Assembly: GCF_950023065.1 (NCBI RefSeq)
Contig: NC_088677.1
Location: 71,821,469 to 71,885,468, forward strand
Reading direction: 5' to 3'
Length of the DNA: 64,000 bases
DNA from: Planococcus citri
Lineage: Eukaryota; Arthropoda; Insecta; Hemiptera; Pseudococcidae
Part shown: piece after piece, positions 12,511 through 24,659 of the stretch
How the letters are laid out: each line of letters starts with the position of its first letter
How positions within the stretch are numbered: position 1 is the stretch's first letter
Made by a program: the position numbers and the translations under genes
The notes under the pieces: model-generated
Seen by the model: only the letters and a program-made list of their open reading frames with translations
Database searches by the model: none
What the model was told of the DNA's origin: nothing

Positions 12511-13431
12511 AAGGCTATAGGTGGATAAGTATGGCGAATTTGCCCCCGAGAGCTTCAGGGTTGATATTTGCATGGAAGGTGGGTACCCTTGAGCACCTTC
12601 CGTCACGAAAGTTTCAGACCCCCAGACCCCCCGTTTTTGAGAAAACCCCCTTTTCTACCTGAAATTACAATAAAAATTAGTATAAATTGAAGTGGGGGCA
12701 GAGGCATTGGAGGGGTGTGGATGAGGGTAGAGCTAAATTGGACGTCACATTCGTGTTGGGGGTGTTTGATTCATATGAAAACGACACCAACATTATGAAA
12801 ATTGCTCAACTTTTAATTTTGTATGTAGTAAAAATTGAGGTGGGGGCAGAGGCACCGGATGGGTGTGAATGAGGGTAGCATAAAATTTGACTTCATATTC
12901 GTGTTCGGGGGTTCGATTCATATGGAAACGACACCTCGTTTACCAAAAACAATAATTTACACCAGAATCCATTTTTACCCCTCTGTAAGTTTTTTCAATT
13001 TTTGATCACGACCCACCACAAATTTTTTTTTGAAAAAAATATATGTTTTTTAGGGGTCAAAAACACACTTAAAAATGCTATTCCCATTTTTGTGCCGAAT
13101 CATGGTCATCTCTAAATCAGGCAAACAAAGCTAAAAACCACCATTTTGGGGGGAAAACATGGGGGAGGGGGTGAAAATTTTTGTGAGGATACCTCTTACG
13201 GCTCTTTCAACATACCAACAAATTGAAAAAATCTGTTCACATGGGGCTGAGAAAATAATTTTTATTGTATGTAATTTCAGAAAAGGGGGGGGGGGGTTTC
13301 ACAAAAACGGGGGGGTCTGGGGGTCTGAAACTTTCGTGACGGAAGGTGCTCAAGGGTACCCACCTTCCATACAAATATCAACCCTGAAGCTCTCGGGGGC
13401 AAATTCGCCATACTTATCCACCTATAGCCTT
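12511..13431. mobile_element. 0.92-kb TA-flanked foldback element (mariner-like MITE)
   Basis: AAGGCTATAGGTGGATAAG starts at 12511 after TA, and its reverse complement, CTTATCCACCTATAGCCTT, ends at 13431 before TA. The inverted similarity runs about 170 bases inward on each side, including the words GAATTTGCCCCCGAGAGC and AGCACCTTCCGTCACGAAAG. The TA duplication suggests a Tc1/mariner-type mobiliser; the family is inferred only from that. The interior has a two-unit tandem repeat (12686-12940) and no transposase. A long G run lies near 13286. Confidence 0.75.
12686..12940. repeat. Two-unit tandem repeat, about 147-bp period
   Basis: ATTGAAGTGGGGGCAGAGGC and following bases at about 12686 recur as ATTGAGGTGGGGGCAGAGGC at about 12833, with both copies continuing through GGGTGTG, GAGGGTAG, a TTCGTGTT word and GATTCATATG. 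It lies in the interior of the TA-flanked element. Confidence 0.7.
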
Positions 13432-13602
13432 TATCCCAAAGAGAGAAGAAATGGGGGGGAGGATACATTTTTTTCGTTAAAATTTCATTACTTTTCAGTA
13501 ATTTTCAGCGACTTTATTGACTTTCTGAGCGTTTTTACATTATTTTAACACATTTTTATCATTTGGCAAATTAAACCAACCAAGTATTTTTCAGTGACTT
13601 AA

Positions 13603-16034
13603 CCCTTAAAGACCCAGGCTAATCCTGAGATGTTGTGTGAAAATGCTTTCAATTTCCTGAATTAGATCATCACAAGCATCACTTTAACCCACAGTTTGCC
13701 CCCCCAGCCCCTTAAAGCCGTCTCGTAAAAGCCGTACCGATTTCTTTAATTTTCCTTGAAAACCGAGAAAGCAAAAACCCCAATGAGGTCAATCATGGAA
13801 CTGAATGATATAGTATCATTAGGTGTACTGAATGAGTGAAAGCATATCCCCAAAGAACACCCCACCCCTTTTTGGGGGGCAAATTTTCAAAAAAGTTGGG
13901 ATAAAAAAATTGGACCCATGCTCCATTTTTGGATAAACATATTGATGGTAGACCCTTCACAAAATGAAATCATGAAAGGTGTGAAAATGGTGGACCAGAG
14001 CGATTTTTTGAAAATTTGATTCGCTTGTCTCGATAAAAACCCGAAAAAACAGAGCATGAATACGCAAAGTACATAATATGGGAAATATTATCAAGTAGGC
14101 TTGAAATGACAGAAACAAGAATTGAAAGGAACACAGATGCTTTTAACAGCACATAAGTTCAGATAATCTACAATCCACCCATCAAATCTGTTTATCACTC
14201 CGTGGATATTCTTTCTCGATATTTGTCACCAAATAGTTACATCCTACAAAGGTTAGCAGTACGATTGTTTTTCTGCAGAAATATCGAAATAGGTTTATCA
14301 ACCACTTTGAAAAGCTTTACACAGTCAAATTGCAGCACTCCCTGGCATTTCATAATGTTCAAGCATTCATGAAGAAGTCACTATCCCTTCTCGATCATAG
14401 ATAATGTAGTTCTACATCATGAAAATTGCAGGAGCAGAAGTCGAGGTTTACAATCATGAGATTGTGTCTAGCTTATGACTACAGGATTCAGGGGATTTGA
14501 AATTCAGTAAAAAGCTTTCAACTGTTGTTCAACCACAACTCTGAACTTTTGAATGTTTTGAGAAATTCCTGCTGAAGTTGATATTCTTTCTCGATATTTG
14601 TCAACAAATAGTTACATCCCGCAAAAGGTTAGTGGTACGATTGTTTTTCTGCAGAAGTATCGAAATAGGCTTATCTACCACTTTCAAAAGCTTTACAATG
14701 TCAAATTGCAGCTGTCTCTGGCATTTCATAATGTTGAAGCATTCATGAAGAAGTCACTATCCCTCCCCAATCATTGATAGTGAAGTTGTACATCTTGAAA
14801 ATTGCTTGAGCAGAATTCGTTGTTTCCAATCATAATATTTCATGATGTTGAACTACACTATCAATGATCGAGGAGGGATAGTGACTTCTTCATGAATGCT
14901 TCAACATTATGAAATGCCAGAGACAGCTGCAATTTGACAGTGTAAAGCTTTTGAAAGTGGTAGATAAGCCTATTTCGATACTTCTGCAGAAAAACAATCG
15001 TACCACTAACCTTTTGCGGGATGTAACTATTTGTTGACAAATATCGAGAAAGAATATCAACTTCAGCAGGAATTTCTCAAAACATTCAAAAGTTCAGAGT
15101 TGTGGTTGAACAACAGTTGAAAGCTTTTTACTGAATCTCAAATCCCCTGAATCCTGTAGTCATAAGCTAGACACAATCTCATGATTGTAAACCTCGACTT
15201 CTGCTCCTGCAATTTTCATGATGTAGAACTACATTATCTATGATCGAGAAGGGATAGTGACTTCTTCATGAATGCTTGAACATTATGAAATGCCAGGGAG
15301 TGCTGCAATTTGACTGTGTAAAGCTTTTCAAAGTGGTTGATAAACCTATTTCGATATTTCTGCAGAAAAACAATCGTACTGCTAACCTTTGTAGGATGTA
15401 ACTATTTGGTGACAAATATCGAGAAAGAATATCCACGGAGTGATAAACAGATTTGATGGGTGGATTGTAGATTATCTGAACTTATGTGCTGTTAAAAGCA
15501 TCTGTGTTCCTTTCAATTCTTGTTTCTGTCATTTCAAGCCTACTTGATAATATTTCCCATATTATGTACTTTGCGTATTCATGCTCTGTTTTTTCGGGTT
15601 TTTATCGAGACAAGCGAATCAAATTTTCAAAAAATCGCTCTGGTCCACCATTTTCACACCTTTCATGATTTCATTTTGTGAAGGGTCTACCATCAATATG
15701 TTTATCCAAAAATGGAGCATGGGTCCAATTTTTTTATCCCAACTTTTTTGAAAATTTGCCCCCCAAAAAGGGGTGGGGTGTTCTTTGGGGATATGCTTTC
15801 ACTCATTCAGTACACCTAATGATACTATATCATTCAGTTCCATGATTGACCTCATTGGGGTTTTTGCTTTCTCTGTTTTCAAGGAAAATTAAAGAAATCG
15901 GTACGGCTTTTACGAGACGGCTTTAAGGGGCTGGGGGGCAAACTGTGGGTTAAAGTGATGCTTGTGATGATCTAATTCAGGAAATTGAAAGCACTTTCAC
16001 ACAACATCTCAGGATTAGCCTGGGTCTTTAAGGG
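13603..16034. mobile_element. 2.43-kb near-perfect palindromic piggyBac-like element, TTAA-flanked
   Basis: The element starts CCCTTAAAGACCCAGG at 13603 and ends CCTGGGTCTTTAAGGG at 16034. It is flanked by TTAA at 13599-13602 and TTAA at 16035-16038. TTAA duplications with CCC/GGG ends are the hallmark of the piggyBac superfamily. The left arm (13603 to about 14799) and right arm (about 14843 to 16034) are reverse complements with only scattered mismatches, so nearly the whole element folds on itself around a spacer of about 40 bases. The 60-codon frames at 13970-14152 (minus) and 15486-15668 (plus) are the same sequence in the two arms and have no recognisable domain. No transposase is present, so it would depend on one supplied elsewhere. 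Confidence 0.85.
14205..15442. repeat. Tandem units of about 375 bp inside each palindrome arm
   Basis: GATATTCTTTCTCGATATTTG begins at 14205 and again at 14580, and the units stay similar through TTTTTCTGCAGAA, GCATTTCATAATGTT and AAGAAGTCACTATCCCT. The right arm has the same two units reversed, giving four copies around the centre. The element therefore grew by an internal duplication and a head-to-head inversion. Confidence 0.8.
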
Positions 16035-16221
16035 TTAAAGGTTTTTTTTCGCAAACTTCATCTATAATTTTTTTTTTTTAGTAATTTACAGCGATTTAAA
16101 TGCTTTTTCGAGTATTTTCATATGCATCATTTAAACACGTTTTTAATAATTGTCAGAACGAAGATGAATTTTTTAAATGACGATGGAGAATTTAGACAAA
16201 TTGTTCCTGCGAGACACCCTG

Positions 16222-19200
16222 TACGTACGAGTATAAACAACTAATCACATTACAGAGCACATTGCTCGGAAAAATATCGTCAAAGAGTTGCAAAACCACC
16301 TGCTCAATAATTGCAGCAGTGCGTTTCCAATCAATTAGTTATGATAAGTTGCACAGGTATCGGTAACTCGTCTACGTCTACAGTCTAGTCGTCATGAGCT
16401 TTACCTTCTGATTATTGCCTACATCTCTCTTCTACAGGCGCAAAACTTGGCCACGCAGACGACACAGAAGACGCGGTTCAACTGTTTGGAAAAGCACGCG
16501 GTTTGTCTGTCGGCCTCTTTTAGATCGTAAAACGAATATTTATTTTATAACTTAACGATAAATACCTATGTACCTCTTTGTATAAGTTTGAAAATGAAAG
16601 AAAAAAAAATAACATAACGTTTCCACTTCCACTTTCGGCATTTGTGATGTGCGTGAATTAGATTGAATACAAGCAGCGCCGCCGCGGCCGCGACAATCAT
16701 ACAGAATTTATGTATTATAGTTATAGCGAGAATGAGAAAGGTGCGTGATGCGAAGACCGACGTCGACGCCGCACCAGCACCGCGTTAACTACGCGACAAA
16801 TAATCGAGAGATGACTATTAAATTAGAGAAAAAATTACTTAAAAACGAGCTCTATACTCGGCAACACAAATATGTCAACGAACGTAAACAATTTAACTTT
16901 TACGACTCCAAGTCGAAAGCCCCGACTAATGCTTATTGCTTAAAAGTGCTACGTGTGTTGGTGTTGTAAGCTAAAAGTCGTTTATGTACGAACTAATTTC
17001 TTTTGAGTGTTAGAAATAGGTACGCTCGTAAAACGAATCAGTGAACGTTTAATTTTAGAAAACCAAGAAAAATTCTACACATATGTACCAAAGCGAAATT
17101 TTTTCCCTGTCGACTACAGAATGTCTCGAAAGTAATGAGATAGACAAACGAGAAGCTGAAAAAATTCGCGAATACGCAAATTAAGGGTGCGAGATTTGCA
17201 CGTTGTTAGGGGACTCGATAATATCAAAATTATTTCCAAATTTTATGAGCCATCATACCCGTAATCCAACCGTAGATGATGATGACAAGAAACATCCTGC
17301 CCTTGCTAAAATGTTATCAAAAGAGCAAAAAAGGCTCGACGATTTCCTCGACTCCGTCACACATCGACTACAGCTGCAGGCTTCTCATTCCTTCAACATG
17401 AGTTATTATTTCCTCGTAACTTTTTCCCCGGTAGCAAGTCATAATTTTAAAAGAATTTTCGGCAACTAGTTGATTCGATTACGAAACCGGTTCAAATGTT
17501 ATCAGGTGCTTTCAATTTTTGTTTAATGACTACATCGAAGTTACTCCAACGATATTAGATTTTTCATGTGGGTGCTCCTATGCGGATGCGCAATGTGGGC
17601 GCGAACATCTTTAGCTCATGTACATTGTACAGGTGCCCAAAAAGTCATAAAATGTAAGTACATAATTTTTTTTTCAAAGTTCACAAGATACGGGGAAAAT
17701 TTACGACTTTCTAACCCTCACTTTCACATCATTTCTGTATCGAAAAAAATAGTAAAATGAAAAAATGTTTGAATTTTGATGATCTTCGATTTATAAGTAC
17801 ATATAATTGGAACTTTTTACTCTCTGGCACAATTTTTTGAGCCCTAGTTTGAATTCAGAAAGCAAAAAGTTCAAAAATAAATTTCAAAAAAATCATTCAA
17901 TTTTGAATGACAATCCAATATACATTTTTTTTGTTTTCCAACTTTATTTTTTGCAAAATGTGTGATTTTTTTTTTCATTATGAAACACAAAAAAATTGAG
18001 AATGATCATCACAATTGTAGAAAAAAAATTTACAGGAGGCTTAAAAGATATAATTATGCACTAATACTGTAATTGCAGGGAAAGGGGAAAGGGAAGCTAA
18101 AAATTGAATTTAGCAGTAGATGTTAAATTGATCTTTAAATTTTCTCAAATTCAAAATATGCCAATGGGGAAGTACCTAATTTGATTATGAAACATTGCAC
18201 AAATTTCCCCCAAAAATGCAAAAACAGCTGTTTTATTAAGCAAAAAATTTCGAAAAAATCGCCAAAGATGGTTAAAAGTCGCCTTTAATAAATCAGAAAT
18301 AACGAGCATCATTTTTGTTTGAAATCACAGAGTACTTCCCTCTTTCAAATTGTAACTTGTAAGTTTATTTTTAAAAAATCATATTTTTTGCAGTCAACCC
18401 AGTTTCAAAAAATTTTGCGAACTTTTTCCAAGTTACGAATTATTGAAAATACCAAAATGGTCAAAAATCTTTAGAAAATATGTAAGTAGATCCCCAACAT
18501 TTTCTTCTTTCTTTTTTTTTGAAAAATTTCTATAAGTAATTTGAGTATTTACGTATTTTTTTTCCAAAATTCATAAAGATATCAAAATTTTTCGAACCAC
18601 CCCCTCCCACAGATGCTATAATTTGACTTTTCAGTATAATTACAATTGAAAAGCTACAATATTTCAAAACGTTGGGGGGGGGGGGTAAAGGGGTCCAAAT
18701 TTTGGTGGGAAAATGTTGACATCAATAGCATTTATAGATTACTTTCGGTTTTGACTACATTTGGGTCAAGGATCATTTTCACCATTTTATGGGATGGGGA
18801 TATATTTTTTAGCCTTGAAGATTTACTCTCAATAAAACAAAACTTTAAACGATGAGTTTAAATCCAAAAATATTATCAAAAAATAGGCAACGTACCTAAT
18901 TTGGAAAAAATTCTGACGCAATGGTTTCACTTTTTTCGAAAAACATGTTGAAAAATCATTCATGAAGAAATCCTGCAACGATGAGACCATCAAAAAACGA
19001 TTTTCCATCTTTTATTCTTTTTTCAGGAGTTGATAATGTAGTTGGAAGTTTTTTGTGGTACATCACATCACAAGACGAAAAATTTTTCGACTAAAATCGA
19101 CCACTTTAGGCAGGAAAAATTGTGAAAAAATCAGTCGTTCATTTCCGAAGGTTTTCATTTTTCACCCACACAAAAAATTCTAAAAAAAAAAAAAATTATA

Positions 19201-19546
19201 GCCCATGTTGTACATGTAGGCGAGATTATTTAAAACGTATATTTAATTGCACCTCTGCAAGAACTTGGCAAAAATACCGCTGAAAAATTTTAAATGCGTC
19301 AAAATTTTCATAAATGGCCCTTGATAGAGTCAAATATTCTAGCAAGATTGAAAATAAATTCGGTTGGAGGAAACTGCAAAAGAAAAAAAATAATAAAACA
19401 AAAATTGCAATTTCACGACTTTTTCAGAGAGAGGTTATGGAAGGAGTGATTTGGTGATCCAAAAATTTCATCATAATGTCGGTTTTTAGATTATGAACAA
19501 TTGAAAAACAACTAAAATTTAAAATGTAAAAATACTCAAATTCATC

Positions 19547-19577
<31 letters not shown>

Positions 19578-22500
19578 ATGAAATTTTGAACTTTTACAGA
19601 CTTTTTATCGTAGTTTGATCAAATCATTTTAAGATTCGCATTCGCTGAAAACGACGCATACCTGCATTAATCGGATCAAAATTTTTGGAACAATCTATCT
19701 TACGCAGAATTTTTTTTACATCGTCCTACGCTCCTTACACAACATTTATGTAAACATTCATTAACATTAGGCGTATGAAAAACGTCGCATAAATATTCAA
19801 AAGGACAGAGACAAATTTTCATCACCCAGTTTTGTACATGTACTGTAGTCTAGACGTATAATTTTCACCCCTCCCCCTCTTTCTCATCAATTCACTTCGT
19901 AACAACTTTCGAAAAAAATGAATAAATAAAATCATATCTCGTAAGCATAATTTTTACAAATTGGATATTTATCAAAAATATCAGCATAATGAATCAAAGG
20001 GCACCACAGAACGTTAAATAATCAATGAAAAATCACCGGATACGAGTATGCTTGAAATATCGCAACCAACGAGTTCATTCGTACAAAAAATATTCGCATC
20101 CAGTGATCCAGGAGTCTTTTCAATTGGATCACTTCCAACGAAACAGACACAGTTTAGACCACGGTGACACCAGATTGTCTCGTTTGTCCAGTTCCACACC
20201 GACTACAACACAATACAACACTCCTAGCATCGCAATCTGAATCATTTATACCAAAGACTACTCGATAAAAGCTCTTTTAATCTCGACTTTTCTCGGTCTA
20301 TTAATCAGTTTACACGCAGACAGCAAAAATTCCAAAATACTCGAGATAAACCAACCCACATCCAGACTGCAGCATTCATCAGAACAACCACGTGAACCGA
20401 TTCAATTCGATTGGAAATGGAAAACGACCATCGTCCTCGTCGTATCGTTAATTCAACAAATATGCCGGCGTACTACGTTCAGAGTCCGACTCTCGACAGT
20501 TAATTCATAACTCGACAAATAAATACGACACATAAAAACCAACAATATTTAAAAATAATTCGGTCGCGGAGTGACCTTGGTCGATGAAAAAAAAAAATCC
20601 AGTTAAGTATAAAGTGGAGTTTTATATTTTTTTCTTAAGTCGGTTCGGTTAGCTCGCGTTTTATAGTATGATATATGAATGTAGTCATCGCTTATGTATG
20701 TATTTATACACAGTAACTTCATTATCATACTCATGTGCACTCGGTAGCGCCTCTATAATATAGTATACCTTCACCTATACCCAATTTATAACGTATAAAT
20801 ATCTTATACCATTATATCAGATAACCGTACCCTTATCATTCTTCTCTCAATGGGTCAACAGCTATTCTTTCACATGGTAGATTTTTTGGCTCGAATACAA
20901 ACCTATCCTATCCTCCAGATAATCATATACGTGTTGATGTTTTTCAAACCACCAACAAATTTTTATATTAGCGAGGTCGTCGAGACCTCCAAAAATCACA
21001 CAAACCCACTCGAAAATTTTCCTCCTCACACATCTCAAGGTCGAAATGAAGGAACCAAAAATGGTGAAAATTTTCACGTAGGTTTACCTCCTAAAGATAG
21101 GTTACACAACAAGACGTACTCACCAGATCCCATCATTTCTTCTCGTACGAATTAATTCGAACGCGCACAAAACCCAAACCCAAAAATCACATCTTACGCG
21201 AACAAACCACCAACACTCGAATGAGATGAGATCCAAAGAGCACAGAATCACTGTTCGCGGCCGCACTACACAAAAACTTCTCTTACATGGTCGTATCTTT
21301 TGTATGGGCACCGCATTTTCAATACACTGCACCGTGGTGTGTGTGGACTGCGGACGACACCATGACTCACCGATCTATTCTAGCAGACCAACAACAGAAC
21401 ACGATCGGTGGAGGAAAAAAAATACTAAAAGAACACAACGACTAATAAAGAAGAATAGGTAAAAGAAGAAACTGGACACAGGTCAATACAACAGGTACTA
21501 GTACAATTACCAACAAAAGATATGCTCTGCTTGCCCTTCAGCCAGCTCCTGCTCCATCTTCCTTTACCTACCCATCTTCCCTGCGAAGCCAATTTCACAT
21601 CGTGCAGCTTCCCCTCTGGATCTTTTACAGCTTGCAACTCGACCAAGATCACCACTACTGAGCTAAAGGTAGTACCTTATGTATTTCACAGTACTAAATA
21701 CATATCACACAGTATTATTCTTTTCATCGTGTGTTATATAATTCGACGACACATTATCGTCGCTTCACCACTTGCTTCATTACTTCACACTTCATACTCC
21801 ATGCGTTTTTTTTTCATTTCTCAATTGACGACTTAATATAGCTTAAACGCATATTTCCTCTATATATTTTTCCATAATATTCCAACGCAGCTAGTTCGAG
21901 GAAATTATCATCGTCCAATGAGCAAGCGAGCTGCTCTGCTTCTTAAATCGAAACAATTAACCTGATTTTATATTGTCATCTCGCGAACGATGTAGTTGTC
22001 TCGATTCTCCATGTACTCGTATATTTTATATAGCGTGTGTAATAAACTCGAATCGGTGTACGAATGTCGAAGTCGAAGTCGATGACGATAACTCGACCCG
22101 ACCTGCTAAGACAGATGGTATACTGAACCACGTGCTAATTCAACGACAACGACCCTCACTCACAGATTTTTACGTCTATTCCATGGCCGATTTTATTTTT
22201 GTTTAATTTCTGTGTTCTACACATTCAACGACGTCTCGTCCAAGTCGATGCATTTTGAAAGAAAGAAACAAGCAATACATAAATATACGTAGTCTACTCT
22301 GTACGACATTTATGCATGTATTTTTGAAATAGTACGCGCTATTTTATTATCGATCGTATACACATTTTTACGTAACATATACAAAACGTTTAAAAAGTTG
22401 CAAGAGACATGCATTCATAGTCATACAACCAGGTGAAGGAACTGGTTTTCACAGATTTGTTCGAGCCGCTCAGTTTGGAGTGTTTTATTTTTGGCACCGA

Positions 22501-23579
22501 GTTCGTATGGTATACAAATAATTATTGTTATATGGTCACACTTCAGACTTCACACCTTTGCTTAGCAGTATATGAACAGGTTTTTTATTTCTTTCTCCAT
22601 TTCTTAATACGAATTTTAAAATGTAGTGAAAAAAAAACAATTAAGTAACGACTAACGAGCACGAGTTGTTACGATAATGATTATCTCGTTAGCTTAATTT
22701 CATTTATGGTTGATTTTCAATTAGTTAATTACCACGAAAATATAATTTTTTTTTCAACACCAAATACAAAATAGTATGGTGAAGCAGAGAAAATTTTGGA
22801 ACGTGTTGAAATGTGTGCCAAAAATGTTAATTCTAATTAAATCAGAGTAATAATTAAGAGACTAAATTTTCCTAGAATTTTCCAATGAAATTTATCAGTG
22901 GTAAAAATATTAATTGAGAGATAATAAAAGGCGAATGTTTCAGGAAGTGGAGATGAATCAAAATCAATTTTTTTGAAAAAATCATTAGTTTTTCACTGCC
23001 TTTCTTAAACCAAATTTTTAGAAATCTATCCACTCGACCCCCCTCCCCACACACAAAATTAACAAAATAAATTTTTCATAGCAACATTTTCAAAAAAATT
23101 GAAATTTTATGAAAATTTGTAGACAAAGTATTTTTTAATTTCAATCAATTTTTTCAATAATTTGTAGGTTTTTAATGCGCGTTTGAATTTTTTCAGAGCA
23201 ATTTTTTTAAAATTCTGAAATTTCCAAAATATACCAGAAGGCTCCAAATGGGATAGTAAGTAAATTTCATTTCAACAACTCAATTGGTAAAATTTTGATT
23301 TTTTTCAATTTTTGACCCAAGTTTGATTTTTTTTTTAAATTAAATAAAAATCAAAATCGTCTGTGAACTCAAAAATTTGATCTACTGTTTCCAAATTCAT
23401 AAATTCGAAAAATCAGATCACCTCGATCAATTTAAACCTGATGGACAATTACTTCAGCTGATTTTCAAATTCCATGATTTTAGAATTTTACCTCGATTTG
23501 CCATTGAAAATAAAAGGTCACACACAGGTGTAGAGTAGAAGTGATTTACATGACTTTTCTCATAAGAATTATAAAATTA
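16222..23579. other. Non-coding DNA, alternating lower-copy and AT-rich repeat blocks
   Basis: Lower-copy blocks with CG words run about 16.2-17.5 kb and 19.7-22.7 kb. AT-rich degenerate blocks run about 17.6-19.6 kb and 22.7-23.6 kb. A pure A run of about 30 bases lies near 19545-19573 and a G run near 18666. Open frames are all below about 105 codons and overlap on both strands. No exon with paired consensus splice sites and plausible protein sequence was found. Confidence 0.4.
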
Positions 23580-23676
23580 CTTACTTATTCTCACAATCAA
23601 GTTCATATTCTAGATATCATTTTTGAGAGGAAATTTTGTACTCACCTGAAACAAAGAAAAATTAAGGTGGATTAGT
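23580..23676 (-). other. Predicted recursive splice site 2 (zero-length exon)
   Basis: The minus strand reads TTTCTTTGTTTCAG|GTGAGT with the junction between 23646 and 23645, identical over 20 bases to the sites at 11.64 and 39.29 kb. An ACTAAT branch-point-like sequence lies about 25-30 bases upstream (23671-23676). Downstream are a GTGAGAAT word starting at 23594 and a perfect GTAAGT donor starting at 23584, 51 and 61 nt from the junction; either could define a transient recursive-splicing exon. The flanks differ from those of the other two sites, arguing against a simple dispersed repeat. Function is inferred from sequence only. Confidence 0.6.
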
Positions 23677-24119
23677 TATAAAATTATTGATTAAATCAAC
23701 AGATATAAATAAAATAATAATGGTCGAAGGCCAAAGTAAAAATTCTGACCATCTCAACGTTTAATAAAGAGCCAGAAATGAATATTCACAAATGAGGTAT
23801 CTATCGTAAAAATTGTAAAATTTGTGGAAATCACTCAAAAATATCAAAAATTGATAGACTATCAAAAAACGACCAGAATTTGAGAAAATGTCTCATTTGG
23901 GTTAAATTTTGCACAGATAAAATTTGTCAAATTTTTACGACCCCCCCCCCAAATAATTGAAAATTACAACTGTTGAGTATGATATCTATTAGTAACGGAT
24001 TTTTTTTTGTTGAAAAAATCACAACCTTTTTTCAACCAAAATTTTTAGTAGGCGCTCCACTCGACCCCCCCCCTCGCACACAAATTGTCTAGTAAAATTT
24101 TTCATAGGAAATTTTTTAA

Positions 24120-24650
24120 TGCTCAAAAAACATTTTTGTGGAAATATGTGATTTTTTAGCGATATTTTAATCTGTTTTGGTAGGTCTAATTACACTTTCT
24201 CGATAATCTCAAAAATCATGACATTCATGGCCCAGTTTTGAGTGAGCTCAAAATTCTTCAAAAATGCTCAAAATATATTTTCGTGAGAATATTTGATTTT
24301 TCCGTGAAATTTAAATCTATTTCGATAAGTCGCATTACAATATTTTCAATAATCTCAAAATTATAACTAAATTTTAAACTCAAAATTCTTCAAAAATGAT
24401 CAAAAATTATTTTTGCATGAATTTGATTTTTCCGTGAAATTTCAATCTATTTTGATAGGTCGCGTTACAATTTTCAATAATCCCAAAAATCATGACTCAA
24501 TTTTGGGCTCAAAATGCATCAAAAATGCCCAAAAAACATTTTCGTGAAAATATGTATTTGATTTTCTCTCTATATTTTAATCCATTTGGTAGGTGCAATA
24601 ATTACACTTCAAAAATCTCAAAAATCATGACCCAGTTTTACATAAAATCC
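24120..24650. repeat. Degenerate tandem repeat, about 130-147-bp units, four copies
   Basis: Units begin with variants of CAAAAAACATTTTCGTGAAAATATTTGATTT at about 24124, 24271, 24401 and 24532. They continue through TTTAATCTATTTTGATAGGTCG, a TTACA word and AATAATCTCAAAAATCATGAC. The frame at 24492-24854 is contained largely in this repeat and is not a gene candidate. Confidence 0.7.
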
Positions 24651-24659
24651 ACAATTTTC

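Larger units (their letters stand above)
10694..16221. mobile_element. Possible composite TA-flanked element with CAGGGTGTC ends
   Basis: CAGGGTGTCCC starts at 10694 directly after TA. At the other side GAGACACCCTG ends at 16221 directly before TA. The shared inverted end CAGGGTGTC with a TA on each side fits the TA target preference of Tc1/mariner-type elements. Beyond about 9-10 bp the two ends differ, so they may belong to two separate, older insertions. Inside are two clearer nested elements (12511-13431 and 13603-16034) and AT-rich filler. No transposase frame was recognised. Confidence 0.35.

Noticed and set aside
12650..12675. Minus-strand TTGTAATTTCAG|GTAGAA as another recursive splice site
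   Set aside because: The pyrimidine tract is poor, the donor is weak, and the sequence is part of a transposon arm.
13970..15668. Two identical 60-codon frames (13970-14152 minus, 15486-15668 plus) as a duplicated gene
   Set aside because: They are mirror copies from the two arms of the palindromic element, AT-driven and without a domain.
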